This document shows, one piece after another, positions 33,960 to 45,700 of a DNA stretch of 64,000 bases (within the stretch, counting starts at the first letter, position 1; each line of letters begins with the position of its first letter). The notes under the pieces are model-generated. The model had not been told where the DNA came from and searched no databases. It saw only the letters and a program-made list of their open reading frames with translations. The position numbers and the translations under genes were made by a program. Origin of the DNA: Brachionus rotundiformis (Eukaryota; Rotifera; Eurotatoria; Ploima; Brachionidae); NCBI GenBank assembly GCA_016802295.1, contig JAESIW010000203.1, forward strand, positions 1,284,307-1,348,306, given 5' to 3'.

Positions 33960-34863
33960 TAACTTAATGAAAATAAAGATATCGAATCAGATTTGGATGG
34001 ATGGGATTTTCGGCCAAATGAAAAAGTCAAAATTGAGAATTTTGAACTATTAAGTATCAAAGAAAATATAGAAGCGCTTGAATTATTGGAATCTAATAAG
34101 GAACTATTTGCGATAAGTCTTGAGGACCTAAAAGAGCCAAGTGATTTACCACCTTTTGATATAAAAACTACCATCGATACTCCTATAAGGTTGAGGCCTT
34201 ATAGGAGTATCATGAAAGAGCAATTATAAAAGAAGTAAAAAAATGCTAGACGCAGAATAATTCAACCTTCTACTAGTCCTTGGGCATTACCAGTCTGTCT
34301 CACTAAAAAGCCAGGTGGATCAAAAAGGTTTTGTATTGACTTTAGACAGATAAACAATATTACTGTCCATGATCCATTCCTATTACCCCGTATTGAGGAC
34401 ATAATCGACATCAAAGTTAAACATATTAGACAATTTTTGGGTCTCTGCAACAGTTTTAGAAAATTTGTAAAAGATTTTGCGAATCTAGCATTACCGTTAA
34501 CAAAATTAACTAAGAAGGACGTTAAATGGGAATGGACAGAAAGTTGTCAAAAAGCTTTAGAAGACTTAAATGAAAAGTTAACATCTTATCGACTGTTAAA
34601 AGCACCAGTAAGGACTCGAAAATTCATTTTATACACTGACGCATCCGGTCTTCAGCTGGGAGCTATTTTTTGCCAAAAAGATGAAAAAGAAATCTTTAAA
34701 AGGATCTGAGATTCACTTTGAAATTCCGGAAAAAAAATGCCTTGCCGTTGTCCGGTCTGTTAAAAAGTTTAGAATTTACCTTTACGGAAATATTTTATTT
34801 CTTGTTACAGACCACTCAACCTTGCTTTGGCTAATGAAAATAAGTCGAAAAGTTAGACGATGA
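33960..34863 (+). pseudogene. Reverse transcriptase/RNase H remnant with internal deletion
   Basis: The N-terminal RT segment is clear (IIQPSTSPWALPVCL near 34260-34305; FCIDFRQINNITV near 34330-34370). The sequence then jumps from the DPFLLPRIEDI region to HIRQFLGLCNSFRKF near 34430, so the catalytic YxDD palm is deleted. The thumb/connection and RNase H (FILYTDASGLQLGAI near 34625-34670; TDHSTLLWLM near 34810-34840) follow in shifted frames. Non-functional. Confidence 0.85.
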
Positions 34864-35089
34864 ATTAGAAACAGATAGATCGATAAAAGAACTCAATCCA
34901 TCGGAAGATGAACTTTTTTTGAGAACAGAGATATTTACCAAGTTCAAGCAAGAAACAGAGCAAGAAAATTGAAAAGAAGAAGGAAAAATTCTTTTTAAAA
35001 GGGGACAAACTTATATATTGAGAAAATATGGACGACATAATTGGAAAATAGAACCTAATAGGCGAAGAATCTCCTTGTTGTTATTTTAA

Positions 35090-35885
35090 ATTTGTATCAA
35101 TTTTCGGTCCGTCGAAGCAACTGCTTTCGGACCAAGAGAAAGAATTTTTTGAAGAAATAATTGACAATATGTTATAACAGACAGGAACAGGGCGGCTAAC
35201 AACCTCACCATAAAAACCTAGGATAAACGGGGCTACCGAAAGAGCAAATCAAACAATCATAAATTGTCTACGAAAAAACTCCGAAAATAAAGCAAAAGAT
35301 TGGGATAAATGGCTTGATTATATCAAACTTGCATACAACTCAACAATACATTCTAGTACAGGTTTTACACCATATAAACTCATGTTTGGCAGAAAAATAA
35401 ATGGATTTGAAAATTGGGTAGATGAAAAGGAAAGTCAACAATCCTAAGAGCTAGTGAAGAGAGCAATGCAAATAAAAAACATGAATGAAATCGAGATACC
35501 AAAGGCCAAACAAAACATTGAGAAATCTCAAGAAATCCAAAGAAGAACACAAAATAAAGAAAAGAACATTATCTTGGAGTCGTTAGAACCTAATAGTAAA
35601 GTTTTTCTAAAAGTCTCAATGATTCAAGGTAAGTTAGAACCACGATTTAGAGAACCTTTTACGCTGGTTAGAAGGACTAGAAAAGGTGATTACATCTAAG
35701 CTAATAGTAAGGGTGAAACAAAGTTATCCACTGAATTGATAGTAAGCAATTCTATAAAATTGAAAAAATATTAAAAGATAGAACTCGACGGGGAATGAGT
35801 ATTTTGTAAAATGGAAGGGTTTTCCAGATGAGAAAAATTTATAGGTAAAAGATTCGGACTTTGTATCTATGAATTGTCTGGACGA
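35090..35885 (+). pseudogene. Integrase C-terminal half and chromodomain remnant
   Basis: Integrase core end (LLSDQEKEFFEE near 35123-35160; INGATERANQTI near 35223-35260; YNSTIHSSTGFTPYKLMFG near 35335-35392), then the GPF-like tail and a chromodomain-like EYFVKWKGFPDEKNL at about 35800-35845 with an in-frame stop just after it. The chromodomain places the element with chromoviruses. The zinc-binding HHCC part and first catalytic Asp are missing. Confidence 0.8.
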
Positions 35886-35939
35886 TTATCCGAAGGAAAA
35901 GTCAAAAATAGAAACGATACCAATAAATACAGTTAATTG

Positions 35940-37290
35940 CAAACTAAAGTTAACTCAGAATTTAATTATCATCCTTAGTCTTTTCATAATCCTTTTACCA
36001 CTTCCTTTTGGTAAAAGTATAAAAGGTTCGTTTGAATACTGAACTATCTATAAAAATAGTCCAAGATTCTCAATGTCGAGGAATTGTGCAAGATCTTTAG
36101 AAGAGATACAATTAATGGAATACAAAAATTTTTCGTATTAGGGATGAGTAAGTATTTAGTGGATGGCAATAGTTTTAAGTGTGCTAAAAAAGAAGTGAAA
36201 ATCAAGACTTTTAAATGGTTCTTTGGGGCAAGATCAATGAACAAATATACATCAGATGAAGTAATTTCAAAAGAAGAATGTTTGTCCATGGTTATATCAA
36301 AGATATCTCACAAGAATCAAATGATATGCGACGGGGAGCATTGTAGCTTTGAAGGAGAACCTTTTTTTGAATAAAGGTGGTTAGAGGAGAGAGTGTATGT
36401 CTTATAACAATGTTCCACAATAAGATTTCAAATAAGAGGGTACTCTCCAAATGACAGGATATTTGAGAGGGCAAATAACCAATGGACTGCGAAAGATCTC
36501 TTTTGTCAAGTTAACAAATCGACGTATATTTGGAACTCTTATATAATTCCCGAATGTCCTTTAAGGTATGTGTAGAAAAAGAAATTCTAAATTGATGCAA
36601 AGTTGGCCATAACTGAAAATCAACTTTTTCAAATAGAGAAGAAAGTTGCATATTGTAATATAATTTTATGGTCAACCTCAAAAGGACTGTACCTGACAGA
36701 GGACATCAATGTTGAACTAGATCTAATTCTTCGAGATTTCGACTTTAAATCTTATTGCCCTCTTCAAATAATAAATAAACTATCTGGGAAAATTCATCAG
36801 AAATATCATAATAAATGACTTTAGGGAGGATAAAGGGAATTTTCCTAAAATTGAAAACAACACGATCATTTATAACAATCATGGAGAACTTGTTGTTTCT
36901 AAATGTCAAAAAGTAAACAACATTGAGATTATTAAACAAGAGAAGAACTTCAAACACATCCAAATAACATTCAAATTAAATAATGAGTCTAGATACGGTT
37001 TCCTTACAAATAATGGAATTATAACTAATCAATCGGAAATATTATATTCAGTAAAACCAAGCTTATTTAACATTTTGTCAGGGAAAATCATAATTTCAAA
37101 AACAGGACTTAGAGTGGATTTTCTTGAGTAATAGACAGGCTTATGAGTATAGGTTTGGGATTGATTCATATAATTATAGTTTGAAAATGAGTCATAATCC
37201 GGAAATATTAAATAACCTTGATGTAAAGAAGGAAATCGTCGAAGGCTTAGAAGAAAAGCCAAAAGAAACGGAACAAGACAAGCCAATAAT
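35940..37290 (+). pseudogene. Env-like (membrane glycoprotein) remnant, third ORF of the element
   Basis: Downstream of pol, a frame begins with a strongly hydrophobic signal-peptide-like stretch (about 35965-36010). Cysteine-containing, glycoprotein-like segments follow in several broken frames (open pieces at 36084-36374 and 36603-36818), down to about 37290. Position (after integrase, before the LTR) and the leader are those of env in retrovirus-like Ty3/gypsy elements. No fusion peptide or transmembrane anchor can be assigned and stops are frequent, so it is a dead relic. The family of origin cannot be told from the sequence alone. Confidence 0.5.
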
Positions 37291-37407
37291 TTAATTCCAT
37301 TATCAGACCAACTGAAAATGATTTATCAATTTGTAAAAGTTAATTCTAAAACGTCAATCAAAGAAGCAATACTTTAAATTCGGGACGAATTTTTCGACCG
37401 AGGGGCA

Positions 37408-37736
37408 TATGTGATATGACACGCAGCCAAAGAACATTCTAAAATATTTTAATTATTTAAGCATGTTTTCATGGAACATTCAAAAATTTTTTTAATTATT
37501 CAAGCTAAGCAATATGTTATCTGTTTTTTATCATTTATGAATTTTTATATTCTATTACTTAACTTTGAATGCTGAGTTTCTTAAATATTAATTAAGGCGA
37601 ATTATTATAAATAGTCGCTTTATTTTATTTAAAGATCCACTTTTAACTATCCACAAGCCTCACATAGCTTTAAATAGCTTGAAACATTAAAATTTGCAAA
37701 TTTTATTTTATTTAAGGCGGCCACTGTTTTAATCAC
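37408..37736 (+). repeat. Candidate 3' LTR
   Basis: A polypurine-like CGAGGGGCATA at about 37397-37407 is followed by TGTGATATGACACG, a typical Ty3/gypsy LTR start. An end near ...AATCACA (about 37736) is a guess. No matching 5' LTR was found in the window. Confidence 0.45.
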
Positions 37737-37768
37737 AGAATAGTCAAAAGCTGGATCGGAGAAGAATT

Positions 37769-38245
37769 TTGTCAAAAAAAAATTTTAGTCAAAGCTTTAC
37801 TTCTCTGAAATCGTTTTACCTGAAGTATTTCTTTGGTCATTTTGAATATGGCAAATACACAAACTTTTCAAAATTGCCTGAACCTACAATTCAGCAGACA
37901 GACAATGAAGCAATGTTCTTAAAGGAGTCAATGAAAGATGGTCTAATGCATTAGATTAAGGACCCTAAGAACTACAAGATCAAAATTGAACTTGAGAAGG
38001 AAATTTTAAAATTGGCAAGCATTATATCCCAAGCTGATATTTTAACAGGAATTAATACATGGATGAAATACCAAGACTAGCAAAATTAGCTCTAGTGCTA
38101 TTAAACATTCATGATTCAAGTGCTTTTATTGAAAAATTTTGTAATATGCAAAAAAAATAGTGGAAACATTAAGGATGAATTTAAAATAAACAGAAGCATG
38201 CTAAAAGGTAACATGAAAATTTTAGATGATTTATGCTTAGATTAG
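37769..38245 (+). pseudogene. Unrecognised coding remnant, possibly transposon-derived
   Basis: An open stretch of 61 codons (to 37954) with protein-like composition (KYFFGHFEYGKYTNF), then further frames with stops to about 38245. It begins right after the candidate LTR. It could be gag of another element or a host fragment. Not recognised. Confidence 0.3.
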
Positions 38246-38501
38246 AATAAAATTGTTTGTTTTTCATATTATATTAATATTATCTGATAATACAATAATA
38301 TTAAAAAAAATTTTTTTATTTCTATTGTAAATTTAATAAAAATTATTTTATTTTGGATACTCCGATTAAAAAATTACTATTGGATTGTTCATTACAGTTA
38401 TATCAATAATCTGATAAAATAAGTAAAATTCTTTAATTGAGCGCCATCTTTAATTCCAAAACTTAAAAAAGTCTCAAAAATATAAATTTATTTTATTTTC
38501 A

Positions 38502-40706
38502 TTACAAATAAAAAGAGACATATTTTGAAAAAGATATCCAATTATCAACATTTCGAGTTAATTTTAGATTAATGAGCAATTTTTGTAAAATATTTGTGAT
38601 AAAAAATAAATTTGAAAAAATCAAATAAATTCTGTATGATGAATTGACAAGCTTAGAATACTTGTCATTTAGGGGATACTGGCTGAATTCACTTACGCTC
38701 ATAATTCTGTAATAGGTAAGTAGAAAATGTGGCACAGCGTTCAAGCTCAGGATCAAAACACTGTTCAGAATAAGCTTTAGAATAGGCTTCAAAAACATGC
38801 TTTCATACTTTTCCAAATATTTTTTATATGTAACAGGAAGTTTTTTTTTTTGTCTGGCTTTGGTACACAAAAAATAAATCAGATACGCATTTAAAGCCAA
38901 ATCTCCCACTATAATTATAAGTATAAGGCTATTCTTCACCAACATGACCATTCTCATACGTTTGCCAAGCTTCTCTAATTGATTACATGTAAAAAAATAG
39001 CATACCATCAAGTGGTCCAAATTGAACAGTAGAGCAAACGAAGCCGATGAAATGACCACATACACCAGGGATATTTTTACTTTGAGCAAATTTTTAAGCA
39101 TCAATGGTCGAAAAATTGAAATAAAAGAGTACATGACCACGCAAATATTTGACACATTGGCGCCTGTTATGACCACATAGATAAAAAAGTCAATCAAGAA
39201 AGCGTTCAGGCTGCTCAATCTGTATGAGCTTGATCTAAAGTCAAGCTCACAAATTTGCTCATTGTATATCTCTCCAAAGTAGTTCTCCGAAACGTGTACC
39301 AAAGATGGAAAGAATAGAAGCAAAAACGATAAAAGCTCAAACAAAAGTTCACTGATGTACAGTTTTTGGATGTTATCTTTGCTTGCATTTAGAACCAGAG
39401 AGGCAAGAACTACCAAGGTCAAAATTGCTCCAACTAGAGCCACCACCAGCATGGCAATTATTTCTATAAACTTTTTGACACAATCTTTTCTGTAATAATT
39501 GACATTTTCTTTACATTTGGAATGATAGGTATAGTTTTTATGAACACCACAAGCTGATAATCTTTGCTCTATTTGACATCTTTGAAGATGGTAATCAAAA
39601 TTATCAAAACAATTACTCATGCTTGGTGTTTTCATTGAAATAGGTGAGTAATACCGTGATAGATTGGTGTTGATTATGTGGTACAGTCTCCAGTTCAGTA
39701 CGAGCCAAACAAGTGTACATGTACAGGTTAAATTTTTATTGGAAACAATGACAGGAAATACGAGCTGATTGTGTGGGAAGTTTTTAAAGTAGCAGAAATC
39801 CTTGTCCAGATAAGTATAGTCCGAGTTGTTCAGGACCAGATGGACAAATTGTCTGTCATATATGTAGTGTCTGGTTATTTGATAGCAGTCGCCAAGATCG
39901 ATGCGATTTTGTCGATTGAAATCAAGTAACCAGTCCAGGCTAGAATTGACCAGAAACTGGTTCATATTTACCAGATTAAGAACTATAGATTTTAAAATAT
40001 TTTTTTTAAATAGTCTAAAATTGTACAAAGTTGAATTTAAAATTTCTATTGAATAAAGTTTAGTGCCAAATGATATACTTTGAAAGTTTGATTGCCAATT
40101 AACCACACTATTGACCAATCTAAGCATTACAAAATTTTCGTTTATATATTCATTGGGATTAATCAATTTAAAATTGTTTGCCAAAGTAAGATTCCTAATT
40201 TCAAAATTAGAGATTTGAGTGTAAGCAAATACATATGGACATATTGGACTTGGATACACGTTATCCGATTGCCAAACAATGGTGCTAAATGGTCTAAAGG
40301 CTGTATAAGAATATTTAGCCAAAACAGTTGCATTGCATGTACTTAAGGTGGATGTTGGCTTTTTTTTGTAATAAAATTCAACCACAGAGCTGGATATTTG
40401 AACATTGGTAAAAAAAAAGAAAAAAAATGGACCAGCGTGCTGCATTTCAAATTTATCCACATTACGAATTAAAAGCTTTTTGGACCAAAGAGGGTTGTTG
40501 CTTGAATAGGTAATTACAGATTGAGAAAAGGTTGAATGGTTAAAGTCAATGCTGATTGTTGACAGATTGGTACTTAAGCTTTTGATTAGGTTAATAAAAT
40601 TCAAGTCTATGGTAAAATTGACCACACAATTGAGACTGTGTTGGTCAATGCTGCAAACTTTGGTGTGTATTGTCCAAGGCAGCAATGACAATATCAAGAG
40701 AATCAT
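38502..40706 (-). CDS. Orphan 7TM receptor-like protein, single exon
   Basis: 734 aa, no intron. A signal peptide (MILLILSLLPWTIHTKVC) is followed by an about 380-residue extracellular region with weak leucine-rich units, many Asn-glycosylation sequons and an LRR-cap-like CTCTLVWLVLNW near residue 330, then a cysteine cluster. Seven hydrophobic helices follow from about residue 415 (starting IEIIAMLVVALVGAILTL), with FISIFRPLM at the cytoplasmic end of TM3 where class A receptors carry DRY, and a TM7 near 705. Architecture resembles LRR-ectodomain GPCRs (LGR-like), but the usual class A motifs are mostly absent. Same family as the two-block copies at 21662-25072 and 49319-52606. Ligand unknown. 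Confidence 0.85.
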   Translation of the reverse strand: MILLILSLLPWTIHTKVCSIDQHSLNCVVNFTIDLNFINLIKSLSTNLSTISIDFNHSTFSQSVITYSSNNPLWSKKLLIRNVDKFEMQHAGPFFFFFFTNVQISSSVVEFYYKKKPTSTLSTCNATVLAKYSYTAFRPFSTIVWQSDNVYPSPICPYVFAYTQISNFEIRNLTLANNFKLINPNEYINENFVMLRLVNSVVNWQSNFQSISFGTKLYSIEILNSTLYNFRLFKKNILKSIVLNLVNMNQFLVNSSLDWLLDFNRQNRIDLGDCYQITRHYIYDRQFVHLVLNNSDYTYLDKDFCYFKNFPHNQLVFPVIVSNKNLTCTCTLVWLVLNWRLYHIINTNLSRYYSPISMKTPSMSNCFDNFDYHLQRCQIEQRLSACGVHKNYTYHSKCKENVNYYRKDCVKKFIEIIAMLVVALVGAILTLVVLASLVLNASKDNIQKLYISELLFELLSFLLLFFPSLVHVSENYFGEIYNEQICELDFRSSSYRLSSLNAFLIDFFIYVVITGANVSNICVVMYSFISIFRPLMLKNLLKVKISLVYVVISSASFALLFNLDHLMVCYFFTCNQLEKLGKRMRMVMLVKNSLILIIIVGDLALNAYLIYFLCTKARQKKKLPVTYKKYLEKYESMFLKPILKLILNSVLILSLNAVPHFLLTYYRIMSVSEFSQYPLNDKYSKLVNSSYRIYLIFSNLFFITNILQKLLINLKLTRNVDNWISFSKYVSFYL

Positions 40707-41744
40707 TTTTTATTTTCTAAGATAATTGACAAGATATAAATAGATAAATTAGACACATAAAAGGAACTAATAATTATGATAATTCAATTGAGAGATTTTA
40801 GTCATTTTCACTGAGTAATATGAGACAAAAATTGATTTAATTTTTATCTATTGTCAATAGAGAACGCTTACTGAATAACATAAGCATGGGAATTTAAATT
40901 AATTTTAAAATGGATTTGTCAATTCATTATCATTATGTAAAAATTTAAATTTATTAACTTAAAATTTTTTATTTCTTAATTTAAAAAAAATAATGCCATA
41001 AATCTTTTATTTAATTTTAATTCTTGCTAATTTTTTTGAAAAAAATTTTTTACCAACTCGTAGACAGTGACTTATTTTATGCTCTAATAATATGCATAAT
41101 ATTTTTTCAATTAGTATGGCTCATAACACTTCTAGAATCAGAATAGAATTGTTGACAAAATTTAACATGTCTAACGAAAAAAGCCAGCCGAGAGGGTTAC
41201 CATAAAAGAAATTAAAAAGCCGATTGAATCCTTCGATTCAAGGCTCCCTAAAGTTGAGAATTGTAAGGGATACAAATAAATCAAAATAATCTATTCTAAC
41301 AAATAAATCTTTAATTTTAAATAAAATAATATCAATTTCTTGATTAACATGGAATCAGAAGTATAATCATTTAGTTTTTTTTTAAGTGTTTAATCATCTT
41401 CTAAGTCTAAGTATTTTGAAACATGATTAAAATTTGGCTCTAATTTCTCTTAAGCACTAATATTACTCTTTTTTCACAAAAAAATCTCACTTTTCTAAAA
41501 ACGCTTTTAAGAAACAAAATTACTTGCACTAAAGAACCTCTTGCAAACAAAATAACTTATTGAATATAAAATTTCTTCATTAATGTATAAACTGATTTTA
41601 AAAAAATGATTGATCTTGAGGAGACATTTAATGAATCATCGTTGAAATTATATTTAAAAATTACAATGAGGCCGTCAAAAGTATTGAAAAAAAATGGATT
41701 TAATAAAAAACTAACAGCGCCAAAAATGCAATAAAAGAATATTA
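40707..41744. other. Intergenic, AT-rich
   Basis: Upstream region of the 38.5-40.7 kb receptor and approach to the foldback element. No gene is seen. Confidence 0.45.
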
Positions 41745-42085
41745 TAAATGTTTTATTAATGGCAAAATGTTATTTTTTGTACATTTTTATATTTTTACAT
41801 TTTTGAGAGAAGAAAAAAAAATCTAAAAAAATTTTCATTCAAGAAAAGTAATAATAAATTCGCAATTAATTAAAAGGGATTTTCAAAAAATTATCCTTGG
41901 TTTTAACAATTAAATTTTTCTAAAACTCCTTTTAAAGTAATTGCGAAATTATTATTACTTTTCTTGAATGAAAATTTTTTCAGATTTTCTAATTTTGAAA
42001 TATTTTTTTCTTCTCTCAAAAATGTAAAAATGTAAAAATATAAAAATGTACAAAAATAACATTTTGCCTTCATTAATTTGAAATG
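41745..42085. repeat. Large palindrome (foldback element or MULE terminal structure)
   Basis: The left arm (about 41745-41905) and right arm (about 41915-42085) are near-perfect reverse complements, with matching blocks such as GGCAAAATGTTATTTTT and CATTCAAGAAAAGTAATAAT. The centre is near 41910. In single-stranded form it would be a hairpin with arms of about 155 bp. A second, left-truncated copy starts at 46817. Confidence 0.85.
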
Positions 42086-42567
42086 TCCATGCTCGAGTGA
42101 ATCTCCATTGTATTGATGAAAATCAGAATGTCAAAATGCTACGAAACCAAGAGGATCATGATCATGGCTTTATTAACTCGTCTAAACGGTCGAAAAAAGA
42201 GATCAAAGGATATTTAACTAACTGCATCATTAAACATTATTTACACCTTGCGATTTAAAATTTTACCAGATTAGAAACAAATCAGCAATTTTTTGAGTAG
42301 ACATGGTAAAAAATAAACGGCCAGTCTACAATCAATTACGAGCAATATAAAGATTGGTGTATTAGTCATTCTAATGTTCCTAATGAGAGGAATAAAGCTT
42401 TTGTAGTCAATTATGAAGTAAAAAAGGCTAACCATTACATTCGTGTTCTAATCTCAACCAAATATCTATTGGAATTGGCTACAAAAAATCCAAACTTTGC
42501 TTTAAGAGACATACTGCTGAAGATTTAAAATGAAAAAGAAGTAACTAAATTTGCTTTTCAAAGATAT
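41815..42567. repeat. 753-bp direct repeat, copy flanking the LINE 3' end
   Basis: Identical as far as I can read to 46817-47569, with a constant offset of 5002 bp at both ends and hence no net indel. It contains most of the palindrome and a MULE coding remnant. The LINE's microsatellite tail starts at the next base (42568). Confidence 0.9.
42300..42535 (+). pseudogene. MULE transposase N-terminal remnant (copy 1)
   Basis: A plus-strand frame reads WCISHSNVPNERNKAFVV, then YIRVLISTKYLLELATKN, resembling the region before the catalytic core of FLYWCH-type MULE transposases (P-x-[ED]-x-x-x-x-F-V-V...R-x-x-x-[ST]-T-x-x-L-L). It stops near 42530 and the upstream part is full of stops. Dead. Confidence 0.5.
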
Positions 42568-42775
42568 AGTAGTAGTAGTAGAAGATGCTGTGGGGATTTT
42601 GTCCCGAGTAGTAGCGACAGTAGACGCTCTACTTTAACAGCCTTAGACCATTTTATGGCAATTTTAAATATATAAATAGTTTATGTTAATTACAATATAA
42701 ATATAGAATTGTAAAATTGCTCCCAAAATAATTTCTCTAAAAATAGTATTTGTTTTAAATAATTAAATAATAATT

Positions 42776-45700
42776 TTACAGAAAATCTAAAAGTTTATCT
42801 ATTCGGTTTTTGAATAAGTTCGTGTTGGTTATACTTCTGGTACCCGAGTCAAGAGTGTTCCAATAACCAGCTGTTCGATTGGTAAAAAAGTGATGCCTAA
42901 CGCCACAGTTTCTTACAAGCTGACGCTCGATCGCTAACTGGCCTCGTCTTGTGCCACCAGCTGGGCTGTTTAAAGCATTGGATGCTAGTAACTGGTTTCC
43001 ATGTATCAGTTCAACTTGATCGTGATGGTGATGAATCTTATGCAACTGGATAAGGTCACCACGTCTCCGTCTTTCTTCGAGTGTCGTCCACCCAAGAGCT
43101 TCTCTTCTCTCTTCGTACCGTTTTGACTTAAGCTCAGGTACCAGTTTTGAGAACTTCCTCTGCACACGTTCAAGAATATCGATATCTCCTCGTCGATACG
43201 GATTCCAAGCGCTGACTGCAAATTCTAGATGTGGCCTTATGAAAGACTTAAATAGCAGATTTACAAGATGTTTTGAGAAGTAGGTAAATGTATTTTTAAT
43301 TCTGCTTGCTACCATCGTGGCCCTTGCGGCTGCTCTTTTAGATTGCTCCCCTGACTTGAGATCACTGGTGATAATGATTCCCAAATCTCTCTCTTTGATT
43401 GATTTGGCAAGAGATTTGCCTTCCATTTTATAATCATGGTGATTGTTGTTTGCTCCAAAATGCATAACGACGCACTTGTTTAAGTTGAAGTCCATTTTCC
43501 AAAATTTTGACCACTCAGTTAAACTATCAAGGTCTTTTTGAATCACTGCATGATCTTCAGCAGATAAAACGGTGTTCATGAGCTTTGTGTCATCTGCATA
43601 AAGTTTGCAGACTGATTTACAGAGATCTGGTAAGTCATTGACATAGATAACGAAAAGAAGAGGACCTAGAACAGAACCTTGAGGAACACCACTGGTTACC
43701 ATTTTCCATTCGGATACGGCATTACCAATTACAACACGTTGTTTTCGACCTATCAGGAAAGAACGAATCCAGTTGATAATAACGATGGGGATTCCATAGG
43801 CAAACAATTTGACAAGCAGTAGTTCATGAGAAACCTTATCAAAAGCCTTGGAGAAGTCAAGGTAGATCACATCGGCAGGTTGTCTACGACTCATAGCATC
43901 TGTAAGAAAATCTACCGTTTCAAGTAAGTTGGTGGCACAAGATTTATTTGCTACAAAGCCATGTTGTTTATTCGAAAGCAAATTTTTTGAGACGAGATGC
44001 TTGACAATGTAGTCTTTGATTAGTGATTCAAGTACTTTACAAGGAACCGATGTGAGTGACACAGGGCGATAATTACTAGCATTTGTTCTACTACCTTGTT
44101 TAAATATTGGTGATACATTCGCCTTCTTCCATTCATTAGGTAAGAGAGATTCCTTTAAAGAACTCCTGAATATATTTGTCAAAGGAAATGCTAAAGCTTC
44201 TGAACACATCTTCAGTGCATGCGTTTCAACATGATCCATACCAGCTGTTTTGTCACTCCGAAGGTTTTTTAGCTTTTTTAGTACCTTTTCAGGAGAAACG
44301 ATGTCCTCAATTTTGAATGCTGGATCGGGGTGTGACTTGGTCAAAAACATTTGTCTTGCGTTGTTAGTTATTTCAGGTGATGTCGGTTTATCAAATACTG
44401 AGTGGAAATATTCATTTAGAGTATTGCAAATTTTGTCCTTTTCAGTAATAAACGTTCCATCTGAGTTCATAATTGCTGTAATGTTCTCACTTTTTCCAAA
44501 TCGGCTATTAATATAAGAGTATAATTTTTTCGGATTTTGTTTTGATTGAGCAGCCAGTTCGTGTTCGAAATCTATTACTCGTTGTTTTACTTGCAGCTTT
44601 ACTTGTTTGCAAGCCATTTTATACTTCTGGTACAGTAAAAAGTCATTTTTTTTAATTCGGCTAGCGATAAAAAGACGCTTTTTACGACGGACAAGCGAGG
44701 CTATTTCAATATTCCACCAAAGCGGTTTTGTACAGCCTTTCCTAGATACTCGTCTCTTGACAAACAGATTAGATGCTTGTTCAAAGCATTTGAGAAATGT
44801 TAAGTATTTCTGCTGCACGCATTTTAATTCGAACGCATTCTTCCAATCAAAATCAGTCATATACAATGCCATTGATAAATAATCACCTTTTCTCCAATTA
44901 TAAACTCTACTGTCAAAATAATTTGATCTTTCAAATTTTATATTTATCTTAAATTGAAGACTACAGTGACACCTTGATGACCTAGGATCTAATGGAGGTC
45001 CGATTTCAATTTCAGATGATTGATTTGGATTACTAACTAGAACTAAATCTAGGAGACTAATTGGGTCACCATTTTGAATGAATGTATTACGGTTAACTAA
45101 CTGCACAAACCCAGAACCACTGATTGCATCACTGACGATTCGACTCGGAGATGAAGAATTTATCAGGACTGGACTTCCGCTTTCACTCCATTCAATATCT
45201 GGCATGTTAAAGTCACCCATCACAATAGCATTTGAGAATATCTTATTGGTGGTTAGACGAGCTGCAGATTCAATTGATCTCGAAATGAATTTATCAGTTT
45301 TGAAGGCAATCTCCCTGTTAATTAGCTGTGGTGGTCTATAGATACAGCCAACTAAAAATGGGGGATCTTCTTCAAGCCTAATGGCCAACCAGACTTGTTC
45401 ACACTCAGAGCTTAAAAGGTTAGTATCAGAAACTTCAAATGCTTGTATATCATTGCGAACATATATGCAAGTTCCTCCGCCTTTAGATTTCCCATCACGA
45501 TCTGACCTGAAGATCTGGTACCCGTTTAACTCGGCAACTGAGCTCTCATTAAACCAAGTTTCTGAGATACCAATTATGCTAGGCGAATGGTCTAGTACAC
45601 AGGCTTCTAAGAGATGCATTTTGTTGTTCAGGCTTGTCGCGTTAGTATAATAAAAATCAAGCTTGGTCTGACTGTATATTGCTCTTGAAGAGTGTGGTGA

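Larger units (their letters stand above)
32760..37736 (+). mobile_element. Decayed Ty3/gypsy (chromovirus-like) retrotransposon with env-like third region
   Basis: Remnants lie in the order gag (about 32800-33590), protease/spacer, reverse transcriptase (about 34000-34440), RNase H (34600-34860), integrase C-terminal half (35090-35690), chromodomain (about 35800-35880), env-like region (35940-37290) and a candidate 3' LTR (37410-37736). The 5' LTR was not found. It is heavily broken by stops, frameshifts and deletions and is not capable of movement. An old copy. Confidence 0.8.

Noticed and set aside
42568..42610. Considered as a CRISPR-like or functional microsatellite array
   Set aside because: It is the TAC-type 3' tail of the LINE, and the genome is eukaryotic.
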